Assembly (NCBI RefSeq): GCF_900100875.1
Contig: NZ_FNKQ01000003.1
Coordinates: forward strand, 682,001 to 746,000
DNA length: 64,000 nt
Direction: 5' to 3'
Origin: Halopelagius longus
GTDB lineage: Archaea; Halobacteriota; Halobacteria; Halobacteriales; Haloferacaceae
A model generated the notes under the pieces. That model saw only the letters and a program-made list of their open reading frames with translations, did not search any database and was not told the origin of the DNA. How positions within the stretch are numbered: the stretch's first letter is position 1; each line of letters opens with the position of its first letter. Shown here one piece after another: positions 1-7,646 of the stretch. Position numbers and translations under genes: made by a program.

Positions 1-120
1 GCTACAGACAGAGGAATTACTCAACGTCCTTCCCCACCAACGATGCTTGGTACAGCGCGTGTTTCTCTTTCTGTGCTGGGAGAGATATATGGGTGTGTCA
101 GTAGTAGTGTCAGAGAACGG

Positions 121-312
121 ATGTCCGGTGTATCTCAACGCCGACTACTATTAATCGTCGTCGCAAGCGGTATCGCGGCGATTATGCAGGTATACAGAAT
201 AATCGTCGGTGAAGGAGATATCTGGGCAATCGTGGCTATTGTCGGATTCTCAGTCATCGCGCTTAGCTCGGGTTGGCAACTTTGGTCTCGGCACCGACCT
301 GACCATAATTAG
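121..312 (+). CDS. Small two-helix membrane protein
   Basis: A 63-residue protein of unknown function. Two hydrophobic stretches, about residues 8-28 and 35-52, suggest a hairpin in the membrane with a basic N-terminus (SQRR) and a basic, His-containing tail. An in-frame upstream ATG at 43 exists. I chose 121 because a TATA-like element (gatatatgg, about 83-91) lies some 30 bases before it, the usual spacing for a leaderless or short-leader haloarchaeal transcript. No family recognised. Confidence 0.55.
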   Translation: MSGVSQRRLLLIVVASGIAAIMQVYRIIVGEGDIWAIVAIVGFSVIALSSGWQLWSRHRPDHN

Positions 313-731
313 GGAAATGCGCAGTCGTACTGTTCGGCTGATTCTCCCTCTACGCTGCAAAAAAGAAGTCACGCGTCAAAATCAGCCTCCGGGTCGTGGT
401 GCCCGGTTCGGACTTCCGGACGCGGGCGGGTCCGACCGCCTCCCTCGACGCCGCGGAGAGATGGGCCGAAAGCAGGGAGTCCGCGGCGAAGGAGGGCGCG
501 ACGCGATACCGTCGAGACGTCGCTTCTCGGGTCGAACCAGGCAGGAACTCTCCGTCTCGCCCGGTAGTCGTTCGTGAGAGCGCCGGTGGGACGCCGGATT
601 CGCTCGGATTTCGCGTGAGACGCCTGAAACTGCCGTTCGGAAGCGATCGAGCGTCGAAAGGGAGGTTCGGAGAGATCGCCGCGAACAACGGCATAAAGTA
701 GATGTCGCTATACAAAATTCGGTTCGGCGGG
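313..731. other. Convergent intergenic stretch without recognised gene
   Basis: This 419-base gap lies between a plus-strand gene and the 3' end of a minus-strand operon. An open frame at 396-701 (plus, GTG start) has no promoter-like sequence before it and a composition typical of random high-GC frames. I see no tRNA, repeat or mobile element. Confidence 0.5.
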
Positions 732-1940
732 CTACGTCGCCTCCACGAACTCGTGGAGTTTCTCGGCCATCGCCTCGGCGAACTCGTCGTCGTTGATGTC
801 GGCGTCGAGTTCGACGAGTTCGACGCTCTCCGAGAGGTTCTCCCGAATCGCCTCGAAGAGGGCCTCGTCCGCCTCCGGGTGGTCGAAGTCCTCGCCCTCG
901 GCGTCGAGCATCGAGACGCTTCGGAGGGGGAGAAACAGGGCCGTCGGCCCGGCGGCGTCGCCGAGTTTCTCCGCGAGGATGCGACCGAGTTCCGCGTTCT
1001 CCTCGGGCGTCGTCCGCATCAGCGTCACCGTCGGGTTGTGGACGTGGAGGTGCCTGTCGCGAAACTCCTCGGGCACGTCCTCCTTCGGGCCGAAGTTCAC
1101 CATGTCGAGTGCGCCGACGGAGACCACCTGCGGGATGCCGCGTTCGCCCGCCGCCTCCAAGCGGTCGGGCCCGGCGCTGAGGACGCCGCCGACGAGTTCG
1201 TCCGCCAGTTCGGTCGTCGTCGCGTCGAGGACGGCGTCGACGACGCCCTGTTCGACGAGGTTCTCCATCGCCTCGCCGCCGGTGCCGGTGGCGTGGAAGA
1301 CGATGCACTCGTAGCCGCGGTCCTCCAACCACGCCCGCGCCGCCTTCACGCAGGGCGTCGTCACCCCGAACATCGTGACGGCGACGGTCGGACTGTCGGT
1401 CACCTCGACGTCCGCCTCGTTGGTCACCATGCCGACCATCGCGAGGGCGGCGTTCGAGATGATGCGGCGGGAGAGTTGGTTCAACCCCTCGATGTCGGCG
1501 ACGGAGTATATCATCGTGATGTCGCGCGCGCCCACGTACGGGCGCGTGTCGCCGGAGGCCATCGTCGAGACGACGAGTTTCGGGACGCCGTACGGAAGCG
1601 CCCGCATGGCCGTCGTGACGACGGAGGTGTTTCCGGACCCGCCGAGGCCGAGAACGCCGTCTAAGACGCCTTCGTCGTGCAGTTCTTCGACGACGCGGGC
1701 GGCCCCGCGACCCATCGCGTCCATCGACTCCCCCCGGTCGCCCGACTCGCGGAGCGATTCGATCGTCGTCCCCGCGTAGTCCGCGACGTCGGCGTTCGTC
1801 GTGTCCGGTTCGAAGGCGGGGTCGCCCATCACGCCCACGTCCACGACGTGAACGTCCACGCCGTGGTCGGTCAACACGTCGCGGGCGAACGCGAACTCCT
1901 CGCCCTTCGTGTCGAGGGTGCCGACGAGTGCGACGGTCAC
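732..1940 (-). CDS. UPF0261 / Tm-1-like ATP-binding protein
   Basis: A 402-residue member of UPF0261, the family of the N-terminal nucleotide-binding half of the plant antiviral protein Tm-1. The N-terminus has the family pattern VALVGTLDTKGEE, and a glycine-rich LGLGGSGNTS loop lies near residue 100. Cytosolic; the biochemical reaction is unknown. It starts with GTG overlapping the cupin stop by four bases (GTGA), so it is the last gene of a three-gene operon. Known from the family: Tm-1 joins this domain to a TIM barrel of the kind encoded by the first gene of this operon. Inference: the two proteins act together. Confidence 0.88.
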   Translation of the reverse strand: MTVALVGTLDTKGEEFAFARDVLTDHGVDVHVVDVGVMGDPAFEPDTTNADVADYAGTTIESLRESGDRGESMDAMGRGAARVVEELHDEGVLDGVLGLGGSGNTSVVTTAMRALPYGVPKLVVSTMASGDTRPYVGARDITMIYSVADIEGLNQLSRRIISNAALAMVGMVTNEADVEVTDSPTVAVTMFGVTTPCVKAARAWLEDRGYECIVFHATGTGGEAMENLVEQGVVDAVLDATTTELADELVGGVLSAGPDRLEAAGERGIPQVVSVGALDMVNFGPKEDVPEEFRDRHLHVHNPTVTLMRTTPEENAELGRILAEKLGDAAGPTALFLPLRSVSMLDAEGEDFDHPEADEALFEAIRENLSESVELVELDADINDDEFAEAMAEKLHEFVEAT

Positions 1941-2371
1941 GTGCCGTCACCTCCGGCGTCTCGCGTCGGCAGTTCCCCCGGCGGGACGACGGTGCACTCT
2001 GGCATCTCGCGGAGTTCGTCTTCGGGTCCCGGCGGCGCGTACACCGCGAGGAGACTGAGCGTCTTCCACCCCGTGTTGACCGTGCTGTGGGGAACGCCGC
2101 GGGGGACGAACACCACCTCGCCGGCTTCGATATCGCGCGTCTCCTCGCCGACGGTCTGTTCGCCCTCGCCGTCGAGGACGTAGAGAATCTCGTCGCTCTC
2201 GGGGTGGTCGTGCCGTTCGTGGCCCTTGCCCGGTTCGAGTCGCACGACGCCCGCGCTGAACCGCTCGGAACCGGTCACCTCGGGGGTGTTGAGCCACTTG
2301 AGGACGCCCCAGTCGAACACCAGACTCTCGACGTCGTCCGGCGAGACGAACCGCGTCTCGTCGTCGCTCAT
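1937..2371 (-). CDS. Single-domain cupin protein
   Basis: A 144-residue cupin. The first metal motif reads GKGHERHDHPESDE, with HxH and the later Glu; the second reads VPRGVPHSTVN, with the final His. All expected metal-ligand positions are therefore present. Small cupins of this type bind a divalent metal and a small carboxylic or sugar ligand; the substrate cannot be read from the sequence. The ATG at 2371 overlaps the stop of the upstream TIM-barrel gene (ATGA), and the gene's own stop overlaps the next start, so the three genes are translationally coupled. An in-frame extension to 2506 lies inside the upstream gene and was rejected. Confidence 0.88.
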   Translation of the reverse strand: MSDDETRFVSPDDVESLVFDWGVLKWLNTPEVTGSERFSAGVVRLEPGKGHERHDHPESDEILYVLDGEGEQTVGEETRDIEAGEVVFVPRGVPHSTVNTGWKTLSLLAVYAPPGPEDELREMPECTVVPPGELPTRDAGGDGT

Positions 2372-3201
2372 AGCGAGATGTCCTTGAACTCGCGGGCTTG
2401 GTTCTCGATGGCCTCCTCGGTGGGGAGGCGTTCGATGCTGGATGCGCCGAAGAACCCGACGACGCCCTCCGTGTTCTCGATGACGTGCCGGGCGTCGTCG
2501 GGCCACGCTATCGGCCCGCCGTGGCAGATGACCATCACGTCCTCGTTCGCCTCGACGGCCGCGTCGCGTATCGCCTGCACCCGGTCTGCGGCCGTATCGA
2601 GGTCCAACGCCGTCTCCGCGCCGATGTCGCCGGAGGTGGTCAGGCCCATGTGCGCGACGATTACGTCCGCGCCCGCCTCGGCCATCTGCCGCGCCTGTTC
2701 CTCGTCGAAGACGTACGGACAGGTGAGCATCCCCCGGTCGCTCGCCTCCCGAATCATCTCGACCTCCTCGTCGTAGCCCATCCCGGTCTCTTCCAGGTTC
2801 CGCCGGAACTGGCTGTCTTCGTCGATGAGACCGACCGTCGGGAAGTTCTGGACGCCGGAGAAGCCCTGCCGCTTCAGTTTCTCGACGAACACGTCCATCT
2901 GCCGGAACGGGTCCGTGCCGTTGACCCCCGCGAGAACGGGCGTGTCCTCGACGACCGGAAGCACCTCGTGGCCCATCTCGACGACGATTTCGTTCGCGTC
3001 GCCGTACGGGAGGAGGCCGGCCAGAGACCCCCGACCGTTCATCCGGTACCGACCGGAGTTGTAGATGATGAGGAGGTCGACGCCCCCGCGTTCGGCGAAC
3101 TTCGCCGAGATTCCCGTCCCGGCCCCCGCGCCGATTATCGGATCGCCCGACGCTACGGTGTTCCGAAGCCGTGCCAACGAATCCTGTCTCTCGAACTCCA
3201 T
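2368..3201 (-). CDS. PEP-hydrolase-family TIM-barrel protein (Tm-1 C-terminal-like)
   Basis: A 277-residue TIM-barrel protein of the family often called phosphoenolpyruvate hydrolase (PF09370). Visible blocks are IIGAGAGTGISAKFAE at the N-terminus, IYNSGRYRMNGRGSLAG, VLAGVNGTDPF, GVQNFPTVGLID and CHGGPIAWP near the C-terminus. Despite the family name, the reaction is not firmly established. The ATG at 3201 lies 20-30 bases after a minus-strand TATA-like element, so the messenger is probably leaderless; longer frames are rejected. It is the first gene of an operon with a cupin and UPF0261, both joined by four-base overlaps. Confidence 0.85.
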   Translation of the reverse strand: MEFERQDSLARLRNTVASGDPIIGAGAGTGISAKFAERGGVDLLIIYNSGRYRMNGRGSLAGLLPYGDANEIVVEMGHEVLPVVEDTPVLAGVNGTDPFRQMDVFVEKLKRQGFSGVQNFPTVGLIDEDSQFRRNLEETGMGYDEEVEMIREASDRGMLTCPYVFDEEQARQMAEAGADVIVAHMGLTTSGDIGAETALDLDTAADRVQAIRDAAVEANEDVMVICHGGPIAWPDDARHVIENTEGVVGFFGASSIERLPTEEAIENQAREFKDISL

Positions 3202-3220
3202 GAGTGCATCATGGACGTAG

Positions 3221-3230
3221 ATTATGTTAA
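3221..3230 (-). promoter_or_regulatory. TATA-like promoter of the TIM-barrel/cupin/UPF0261 operon
   Basis: Read on the minus strand this is ttaacataat, ending 20 bases before the ATG at 3201. The spacing fits a leaderless haloarchaeal transcript. Confidence 0.5.
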
Positions 3231-3310
3231 CTCGTTGCAATTTTGTCGGCGCGCGTGAACGTTCCCGCCCGGTCCGCCGACGCGAAACTCGCCGGACGGA
3301 ACCACGCCGA

Positions 3311-3318
3311 CTTTTATT
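3311..3318 (+). promoter_or_regulatory. TATA box of the DUF5783 gene
   Basis: cttttatt lies about 25 bases before the ATG at 3340, which leaves almost no leader. Confidence 0.5.
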
Positions 3319-3339
3319 CGCGACGGCGAACGTCCGGGT

Positions 3340-3657
3340 ATGGCCGACTTCGACCCAGAGAAGTTCGAGGACAAGTACGTCCACTACTTCCCCGAACTTC
3401 AGCGCGCGTACAAGAACGCCTTCGAGACGATGAACGAGGAGTACGACTCGACGCTGATTCACGGCATCGACCAGGAGATTCTCAACGAGTCCGAACCGAT
3501 GTACGAGGACGGCGAGTTCCGCATCGACCTGCCCGAGAACCCCCACGAACGACTGACGAGCGTCGTCGTGGACGACGAGAAACTCGACGCGACGCTCGAG
3601 CGCTACACAGACGAGATTCGGGCCGAACTCCGGCGCGTCTTCGGCCTACAGTCCTGA
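3340..3657 (+). CDS. DUF5783 family protein
   Basis: A 105-residue acidic, soluble protein matching the haloarchaeal DUF5783 type (MADFDPEKFEDKYVHYFP start). No catalytic motif, cysteine or membrane segment is visible; the helix-rich, charged sequence suggests a small helical domain. It is followed after 38 bases by the NifU-like gene on the same strand and may share its transcript. Function unknown. Confidence 0.8.
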   Translation: MADFDPEKFEDKYVHYFPELQRAYKNAFETMNEEYDSTLIHGIDQEILNESEPMYEDGEFRIDLPENPHERLTSVVVDDEKLDATLERYTDEIRAELRRVFGLQS

Positions 3658-3695
3658 ACCAAAGGCCTAAGCCGGTTCGTCTCGAACCCCGAACC

Positions 3696-4058
3696 ATGAG
3701 TACGGACGCGACCGACGGAGACGACGACCTCAAAGACCGGGTCACGAACTTCCTCCGCCGGAACTTCCCGCAGATTCAGATGCACGGTGGCTCCGCGGCC
3801 ATCCAGCACCTCGACCGCGAGTCGGGCGAAGTCACCATCATGCTCGGCGGCGCTTGCTCCGGATGCGGTATCTCGCCGATGACCATTCAGGCCATCAAGA
3901 GCCGCATGGTCAAGGAGATTCCCGAGATAAACAAGGTCAACGCCGAAACCGGAATGGGCGGCGACGGCGGTCACGGCGGCGGCATGTCTCCGTCGTTCCC
4001 CGGCGACACCGAAGGCGACGACGGCGAGAGCGACGAAGGGCCGCAGGCTCCCTTCTGA
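3696..4058 (+). CDS. NifU C-terminal-domain iron-sulfur scaffold protein
   Basis: A 120-residue NifU-like (Nfu) protein. The core has QMHGGSAAI and the scaffold motif ACSGCGIS, whose CxxC pair binds a bridging Fe-S cluster in known Nfu proteins. The last 35 residues are Gly-, Asp- and Glu-rich and probably disordered. Role by family: holding and delivering Fe-S clusters to apoproteins in the cytosol. The ATG at 3696 follows a 38-base gap after the DUF5783 gene. Longer in-frame extension upstream overlaps that gene and was rejected. Confidence 0.9.
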   Translation: MSTDATDGDDDLKDRVTNFLRRNFPQIQMHGGSAAIQHLDRESGEVTIMLGGACSGCGISPMTIQAIKSRMVKEIPEINKVNAETGMGGDGGHGGGMSPSFPGDTEGDDGESDEGPQAPF

Positions 4059-4182
4059 ACGCCGCGGATACCTCGATTTTTCCGTTTTCGCACCCCGACA
4101 AGCGGTGCGACTGCGCCGCACGTAGCGGGAGCGAACGGGCGAGAACAGGAAGTTTATCCCGCGTTCGCCCGCACTGCGGGGT

Positions 4183-5721
4183 ATGACCGAGTCGCCCGAC
4201 AACGTCCTCTTCGTCGTGATGGACACGGTCCGGAAGGACCACCTCACGCCGTACGGCTACGAGAAGCCCACGACGCCGGCGCTTGAATCGTTCGCGGAGG
4301 AGGCGACGGTGTTCGAACAGGCCGTCGCCCCCGCGCCGTGGACGCTCCCGGTCCACGCGTCGCTTTTCACCGGGATGTACCCGAGCCACCACGGGGCCGA
4401 CCAGGAGAACCCCTACTTGGAGGGCGCGACGACGCTCGCACAGACGCTCTCGCGGGCGGGGTACGACACCGCGTGTTACTCCTCGAACGCGTGGATTACG
4501 CCGTACACCCACCTCACCGACGGCTTCGACGACCAGAACAACTTCTTCGAGGTGATGCCCGGCGACTTCCTGTCTGGCCCCCTCGCGAAGGCGTGGAAGA
4601 CGATGAACGACAACGAAGCGCTCCGCGCCATCGCGGACAAACTCGTCAGCCTCGGCAACACCGCCCACGAGTACCTCGCCGGCGGTGAGGGCGCGGACTC
4701 GAAGACGCCCGCCGTAATCGACCAGACGAAGTCGTTCATCGACGACTCCGAGGAGTTCTTCGCGTTCATCAACCTGATGGACGCGCACCTGCCGTACCAC
4801 CCGCCCGAGGAGTTCGCCGAGGAGTTCGCCCCCGGCGTCGATTCCACGGAGATATGCCAGAACTCCAAGGAGTACAACTCCGGTGCGCGCGACATCGACG
4901 ACGAGGAGTGGGAGGCCATCCGGGGCCTGTACGACGCCGAAATCGCGCACATCGACGACCAACTCGGTCGCCTGTTCGACTGGCTGAAGGAGACGGGCCG
5001 GTGGGACGACACGATGGTCGTCGTCTGCGCGGACCACGGCGAACTCCACGGCGAACACGACCTGTACGGCCACGAGTTCTGTCTGTACGACCCCCTCGTG
5101 AACGTCCCCCTGATGGTCAAGCACCCGAAACTGGACGAGGACCGCCGCGAGGACCAAGTGGAACTCGTCGACCTCTATCACACCGTCCTCGACGCCCTCG
5201 ACGTCGAAGGGGGCGCGCCCGCGGACCCCGGCGACGACGCCGTCGCACTCGACCGAACCCGGTCGCTGCTCTCGCAGTCGTACCGCGAGTTCGCCGAGGC
5301 GGCGAACGACGACCCCGGCCAAATCGGCGACGGCGAGTACGCCTTCGTGGAGTACTCCCGCCCGGTGGTCGAACTGAAGCAGTTAGAGGAGAAGGCCTCG
5401 GACGCGGGTATCACGCTCCCGAAGGAGTCGCGGTTCTACTCGCGGATGCGCGCCGCCCGCCGGACGGACGCGAAGTACGTCCGCATCGACCGCATCGAGG
5501 ACGAGGCGTACCGCCTCGACACCGACCCCGAGGAGACGACGAACCTCGCGGGCGAGGGCGACGCGGAGATCGAGGCGACGGAGGCGATGCTCTCGGAGTT
5601 CGAGGCGGCCGTCGGCGGCGCGTGGACCGACGCCTTGGACGACGAGGTGTCCGACGACACCGTCGAGGAGATGGACGAAGACGCCCAAGAGCGCCTCAGG
5701 GACCTCGGATACCTCGAATAG
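4183..5721 (+). CDS. Sulfatase-family (alkaline phosphatase fold) hydrolase
   Basis: A 512-residue protein of the sulfatase/alkaline phosphatase superfamily. Metal-binding blocks are visible: VVMDTVRKDH with Asp14, NLMDAHLPYHPP, and CADHGELHGEHDLYGHE. No signal peptide is present. The usual sulfatase signature C/S-x-P-S-R is replaced by T54-L-P-V-H in PWTLPVHASLFTG. It therefore lacks the Cys or Ser converted to formylglycine. Thr in that place acts as nucleophile in related phosphodiesterases and phosphoglycerol transferases, so sulfate ester hydrolysis is doubtful. A TATA-like gtttatc lies about 27 bases before the ATG. It could process a phosphodiester of lipid or surface glycan. Confidence 0.8.
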   Translation: MTESPDNVLFVVMDTVRKDHLTPYGYEKPTTPALESFAEEATVFEQAVAPAPWTLPVHASLFTGMYPSHHGADQENPYLEGATTLAQTLSRAGYDTACYSSNAWITPYTHLTDGFDDQNNFFEVMPGDFLSGPLAKAWKTMNDNEALRAIADKLVSLGNTAHEYLAGGEGADSKTPAVIDQTKSFIDDSEEFFAFINLMDAHLPYHPPEEFAEEFAPGVDSTEICQNSKEYNSGARDIDDEEWEAIRGLYDAEIAHIDDQLGRLFDWLKETGRWDDTMVVVCADHGELHGEHDLYGHEFCLYDPLVNVPLMVKHPKLDEDRREDQVELVDLYHTVLDALDVEGGAPADPGDDAVALDRTRSLLSQSYREFAEAANDDPGQIGDGEYAFVEYSRPVVELKQLEEKASDAGITLPKESRFYSRMRAARRTDAKYVRIDRIEDEAYRLDTDPEETTNLAGEGDAEIEATEAMLSEFEAAVGGAWTDALDDEVSDDTVEEMDEDAQERLRDLGYLE

Positions 5722-5779
5722 GCGAACGGACGCGCGAAGAAGAGGACCCCCACACGACCGAACGCTGATTTTCCTCCGT

Positions 5780-6106
5780 TTACGCCGCGAAGCGGAGTCC
5801 GACCACTCCGGCGACGATGGCGGTGAGACAGACGAGTCGGACCGGCGACGTGGACTCGCCGAACAGGACGATGCCGAGGACGACGGTGCCGACTGCGCCG
5901 ACGCCGGTCCAGACGGCGTAGGCCGTCCCCACGGGCAACACTTCGACGGCCTTGGCGAGGCCGGCCATGCTCACGACGAGGGCGACGACCACCACCGCCG
6001 TCGCGCGGAGGTTCGAGAAGCCGTCGGCGTACTCCAATCCGACCGCCCACACCGTCTCGAAGCAGGCGGCCGCGAGGAGGACCAGCCACGCGGTCTGTTG
6101 GTTCAC
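5780..6106 (-). CDS. SMR-family small multidrug/guanidinium exporter
   Basis: A 108-residue, four-helix membrane protein of the small multidrug resistance family. The helix-1 motif ACFETVWAVGLEYADGF has the proton/substrate-binding Glu, and LPVGTAYAVWTGVGAVGTV is typical of the Gdx/SugE branch, so guanidinium-type export is more likely than broad drug export. Works as a dual-topology dimer in known members. I prefer the GTG at 6106, which gives normal family length. A frame starting at 6160 adds 18 residues rich in Pro and charged residues and sits just after the panE stop. Co-directional with panE and possibly co-transcribed. Confidence 0.85.
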   Translation of the reverse strand: MNQQTAWLVLLAAACFETVWAVGLEYADGFSNLRATAVVVVALVVSMAGLAKAVEVLPVGTAYAVWTGVGAVGTVVLGIVLFGESTSPVRLVCLTAIVAGVVGLRFAA

Positions 6107-6167
6107 GCTCGCCGGTTCGGGCGGCGGCGTCTTGACGGGTGCGGAATCGTCCCGGCGCACTCGGCGG

Positions 6168-7064
6168 TCAGCGAACGCCGCGCCCCGCCTCCCACGCGCG
6201 CAGGAGGCCCGCCAGCGTCCGATTCGTCGGCGCGTCGATTCCGTGTCGGTCGGCGCGTTCGACCACCTCGCCGTGGATGGCCTCCACCTCGGTCCGTCGG
6301 CCCGCGTCCACGTCCTGCAGCATCGACGACCGGTTTTCGGCGGTGTCCGACACCACCTCCACGAGTGCGGCGCGCGCCCCGCGGTAGGTTAGCGGGACGC
6401 CCTCGGCGCGGGCGACGCGGACCGTCTCGCGCGCCGCGCGGTGCGCCACCTCGGCGGCCGGCCCGTCGGCGAGCGAGCCGTTCTCGACGCGCGCGAGGGC
6501 GGTCACGGCGTTGATACCGGCGTTGACGGCCAACTTCTCCCAGCGACGGCGCGGCATGTCCGTCGCCACGAGGGTCCGAAGGCCGGCGTCGCGGAACGCC
6601 TTGCCGACGCGTTCGGCGGCGGGGTCGCTGCCGCCGGTTCGCGCGCCCAGCACCACCCGCCCGACGCCGGTGCACGCGACGCGTCCGGGTTCGCGGAGGT
6701 GCGCGCCGTAGGTGGCCGTCCCCGCGAGCACCGTCGTATCGAGCCTCGACGCGAGCGTCTCCTCGGTCAGGCCGTTCTGCAACGAGAGGACGGCGTCGAA
6801 CTCCCCGGTGGCGAGCGTTTCGGCGGCGGCGGCGGTGTCGAACGACTTCACCGTCACCACCGCGAGGTCGGCGGTCCGTCCCTCGCCGTCGGTGGTCGCG
6901 TCCGGGGCGACGCGGGCCGCCGCCGCGCCGGTGACCGAGAGGCCGTCTGCTCTCACCTGCGAGACGTGCGGGTCGCGCCCGACGAGCGTCACGTCGTGGA
7001 CGCGGGCCAACAGGCCGCCGACGAGCGACCCGAGGCTCCCCGCGCCGAAGACGAGAATCTCCAT
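6168..7064 (-). CDS. panE: 2-dehydropantoate 2-reductase (ketopantoate reductase)
   Basis: A 298-residue NADP-dependent ketopantoate reductase. The dinucleotide loop GAGSLGS is at residues 7-13, and the conserved block KLAVNAGINAVTAL, about residue 200, carries the catalytic Lys and substrate-binding Asn. It converts 2-dehydropantoate to pantoate, the precursor used for coenzyme A in archaea through pantoate kinase. Length and both domains are complete. The SMR gene follows on the same strand. Confidence 0.9.
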   Translation of the reverse strand: MEILVFGAGSLGSLVGGLLARVHDVTLVGRDPHVSQVRADGLSVTGAAAARVAPDATTDGEGRTADLAVVTVKSFDTAAAAETLATGEFDAVLSLQNGLTEETLASRLDTTVLAGTATYGAHLREPGRVACTGVGRVVLGARTGGSDPAAERVGKAFRDAGLRTLVATDMPRRRWEKLAVNAGINAVTALARVENGSLADGPAAEVAHRAARETVRVARAEGVPLTYRGARAALVEVVSDTAENRSSMLQDVDAGRRTEVEAIHGEVVERADRHGIDAPTNRTLAGLLRAWEAGRGVR

Positions 7065-7124
7065 GCTCGACTCGACTGCGACCCCGCGGAAAAAGCAGTT
7101 GGATGCCGCCTCGGCGCTCCGCGA

Positions 7125-7427
7125 CTAGTCCTCGGTCCAGTACATCAGTTCCTCTTTCTCCGTCCCGCAGTTCGGACAGGTGTCCGGGAGGGGCTCCTCC
7201 TCGTCGTCTAACTCGCCCATCTCGCCGCAGTTCGTGCACCGCCACATCAGTTCGGCCTCGCCGAACTCGTGCCCGGAGCGTTCGTGCTCGACGGACATCT
7301 TGTCGATTCCCTCCTCCGTGGTGACGAAGAAGCCGTCCGTGTCGAACCCGCGGATGTTGCCGAGGGGACGGCCGTCTTCCGTGTACACTGTCATGCCGAC
7401 TTTCGGTTGGGGGCTTTCTTCGGACAT
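7125..7427 (-). CDS. Rubredoxin-like zinc-ribbon protein with PRC-like N-terminus
   Basis: A 100-residue protein in two parts. The N-terminal half, KVGMTVYTEDGRPLGNIRGFD, resembles a small beta-barrel of PRC type. The C-terminal half has two CxxC knuckles, WRCTNCGEMGE and DTCPNCGTEKEELMYW, the spacing of rubredoxin-like metal sites. Probably cytosolic, binding zinc or iron; the partner is unknown. I chose the ATG at 7427; an in-frame ATG at 7448 would add seven residues. It is followed on the same strand by panE. Confidence 0.8.
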   Translation of the reverse strand: MSEESPQPKVGMTVYTEDGRPLGNIRGFDTDGFFVTTEEGIDKMSVEHERSGHEFGEAELMWRCTNCGEMGELDDEEEPLPDTCPNCGTEKEELMYWTED

Positions 7428-7552
7428 GGACGGGGGTTCGCTCGCCAATCAGATAACTCTCCCCGCCGACATTTTAAGGGGCCGCCGCGATAGCGGGCGA
7501 GAAACGCGAGAGAACGGAGAGCGGTCGGTAGTAGAGCAGTCGAGGTGACGTA

Positions 7553-7641
7553 CCGCGAGGCGACTGAAAAGGAGTCTCGCGGCTTTTTGGTCCAGATTTT
7601 TGCGTCGAGGGTGAGCGAAGCGAACCCGAGACGTAAAAAGG
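7553..7641 (-). repeat. Copy A of a two-copy structured 3'-flank element
   Basis: This lies just after the polC stop. It consists of a stem pairing 7553-7559 with 7576-7582, a 20-base core (ctttttggtccagatttttg, 7583-7602), a second imperfect stem 7603-7633, and gtaaaaagg at 7633-7641. The core and gtaaaaagg recur at 41192-41334, also just after a minus-strand stop codon. Confidence 0.6.
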
Positions 7642-7646
7642 TGGGC

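Noticed and set aside
396-701. 101-residue plus-strand frame in the first intergenic gap
   Set aside because: GTG start, no promoter, no recognisable family, composition of a chance frame.
382-1950. 522-residue minus-strand open frame over the UPF0261 gene
   Set aside because: Almost only Arg, Gly, Pro and Asp; it is the frame-shifted shadow of the real gene at 732-1940.
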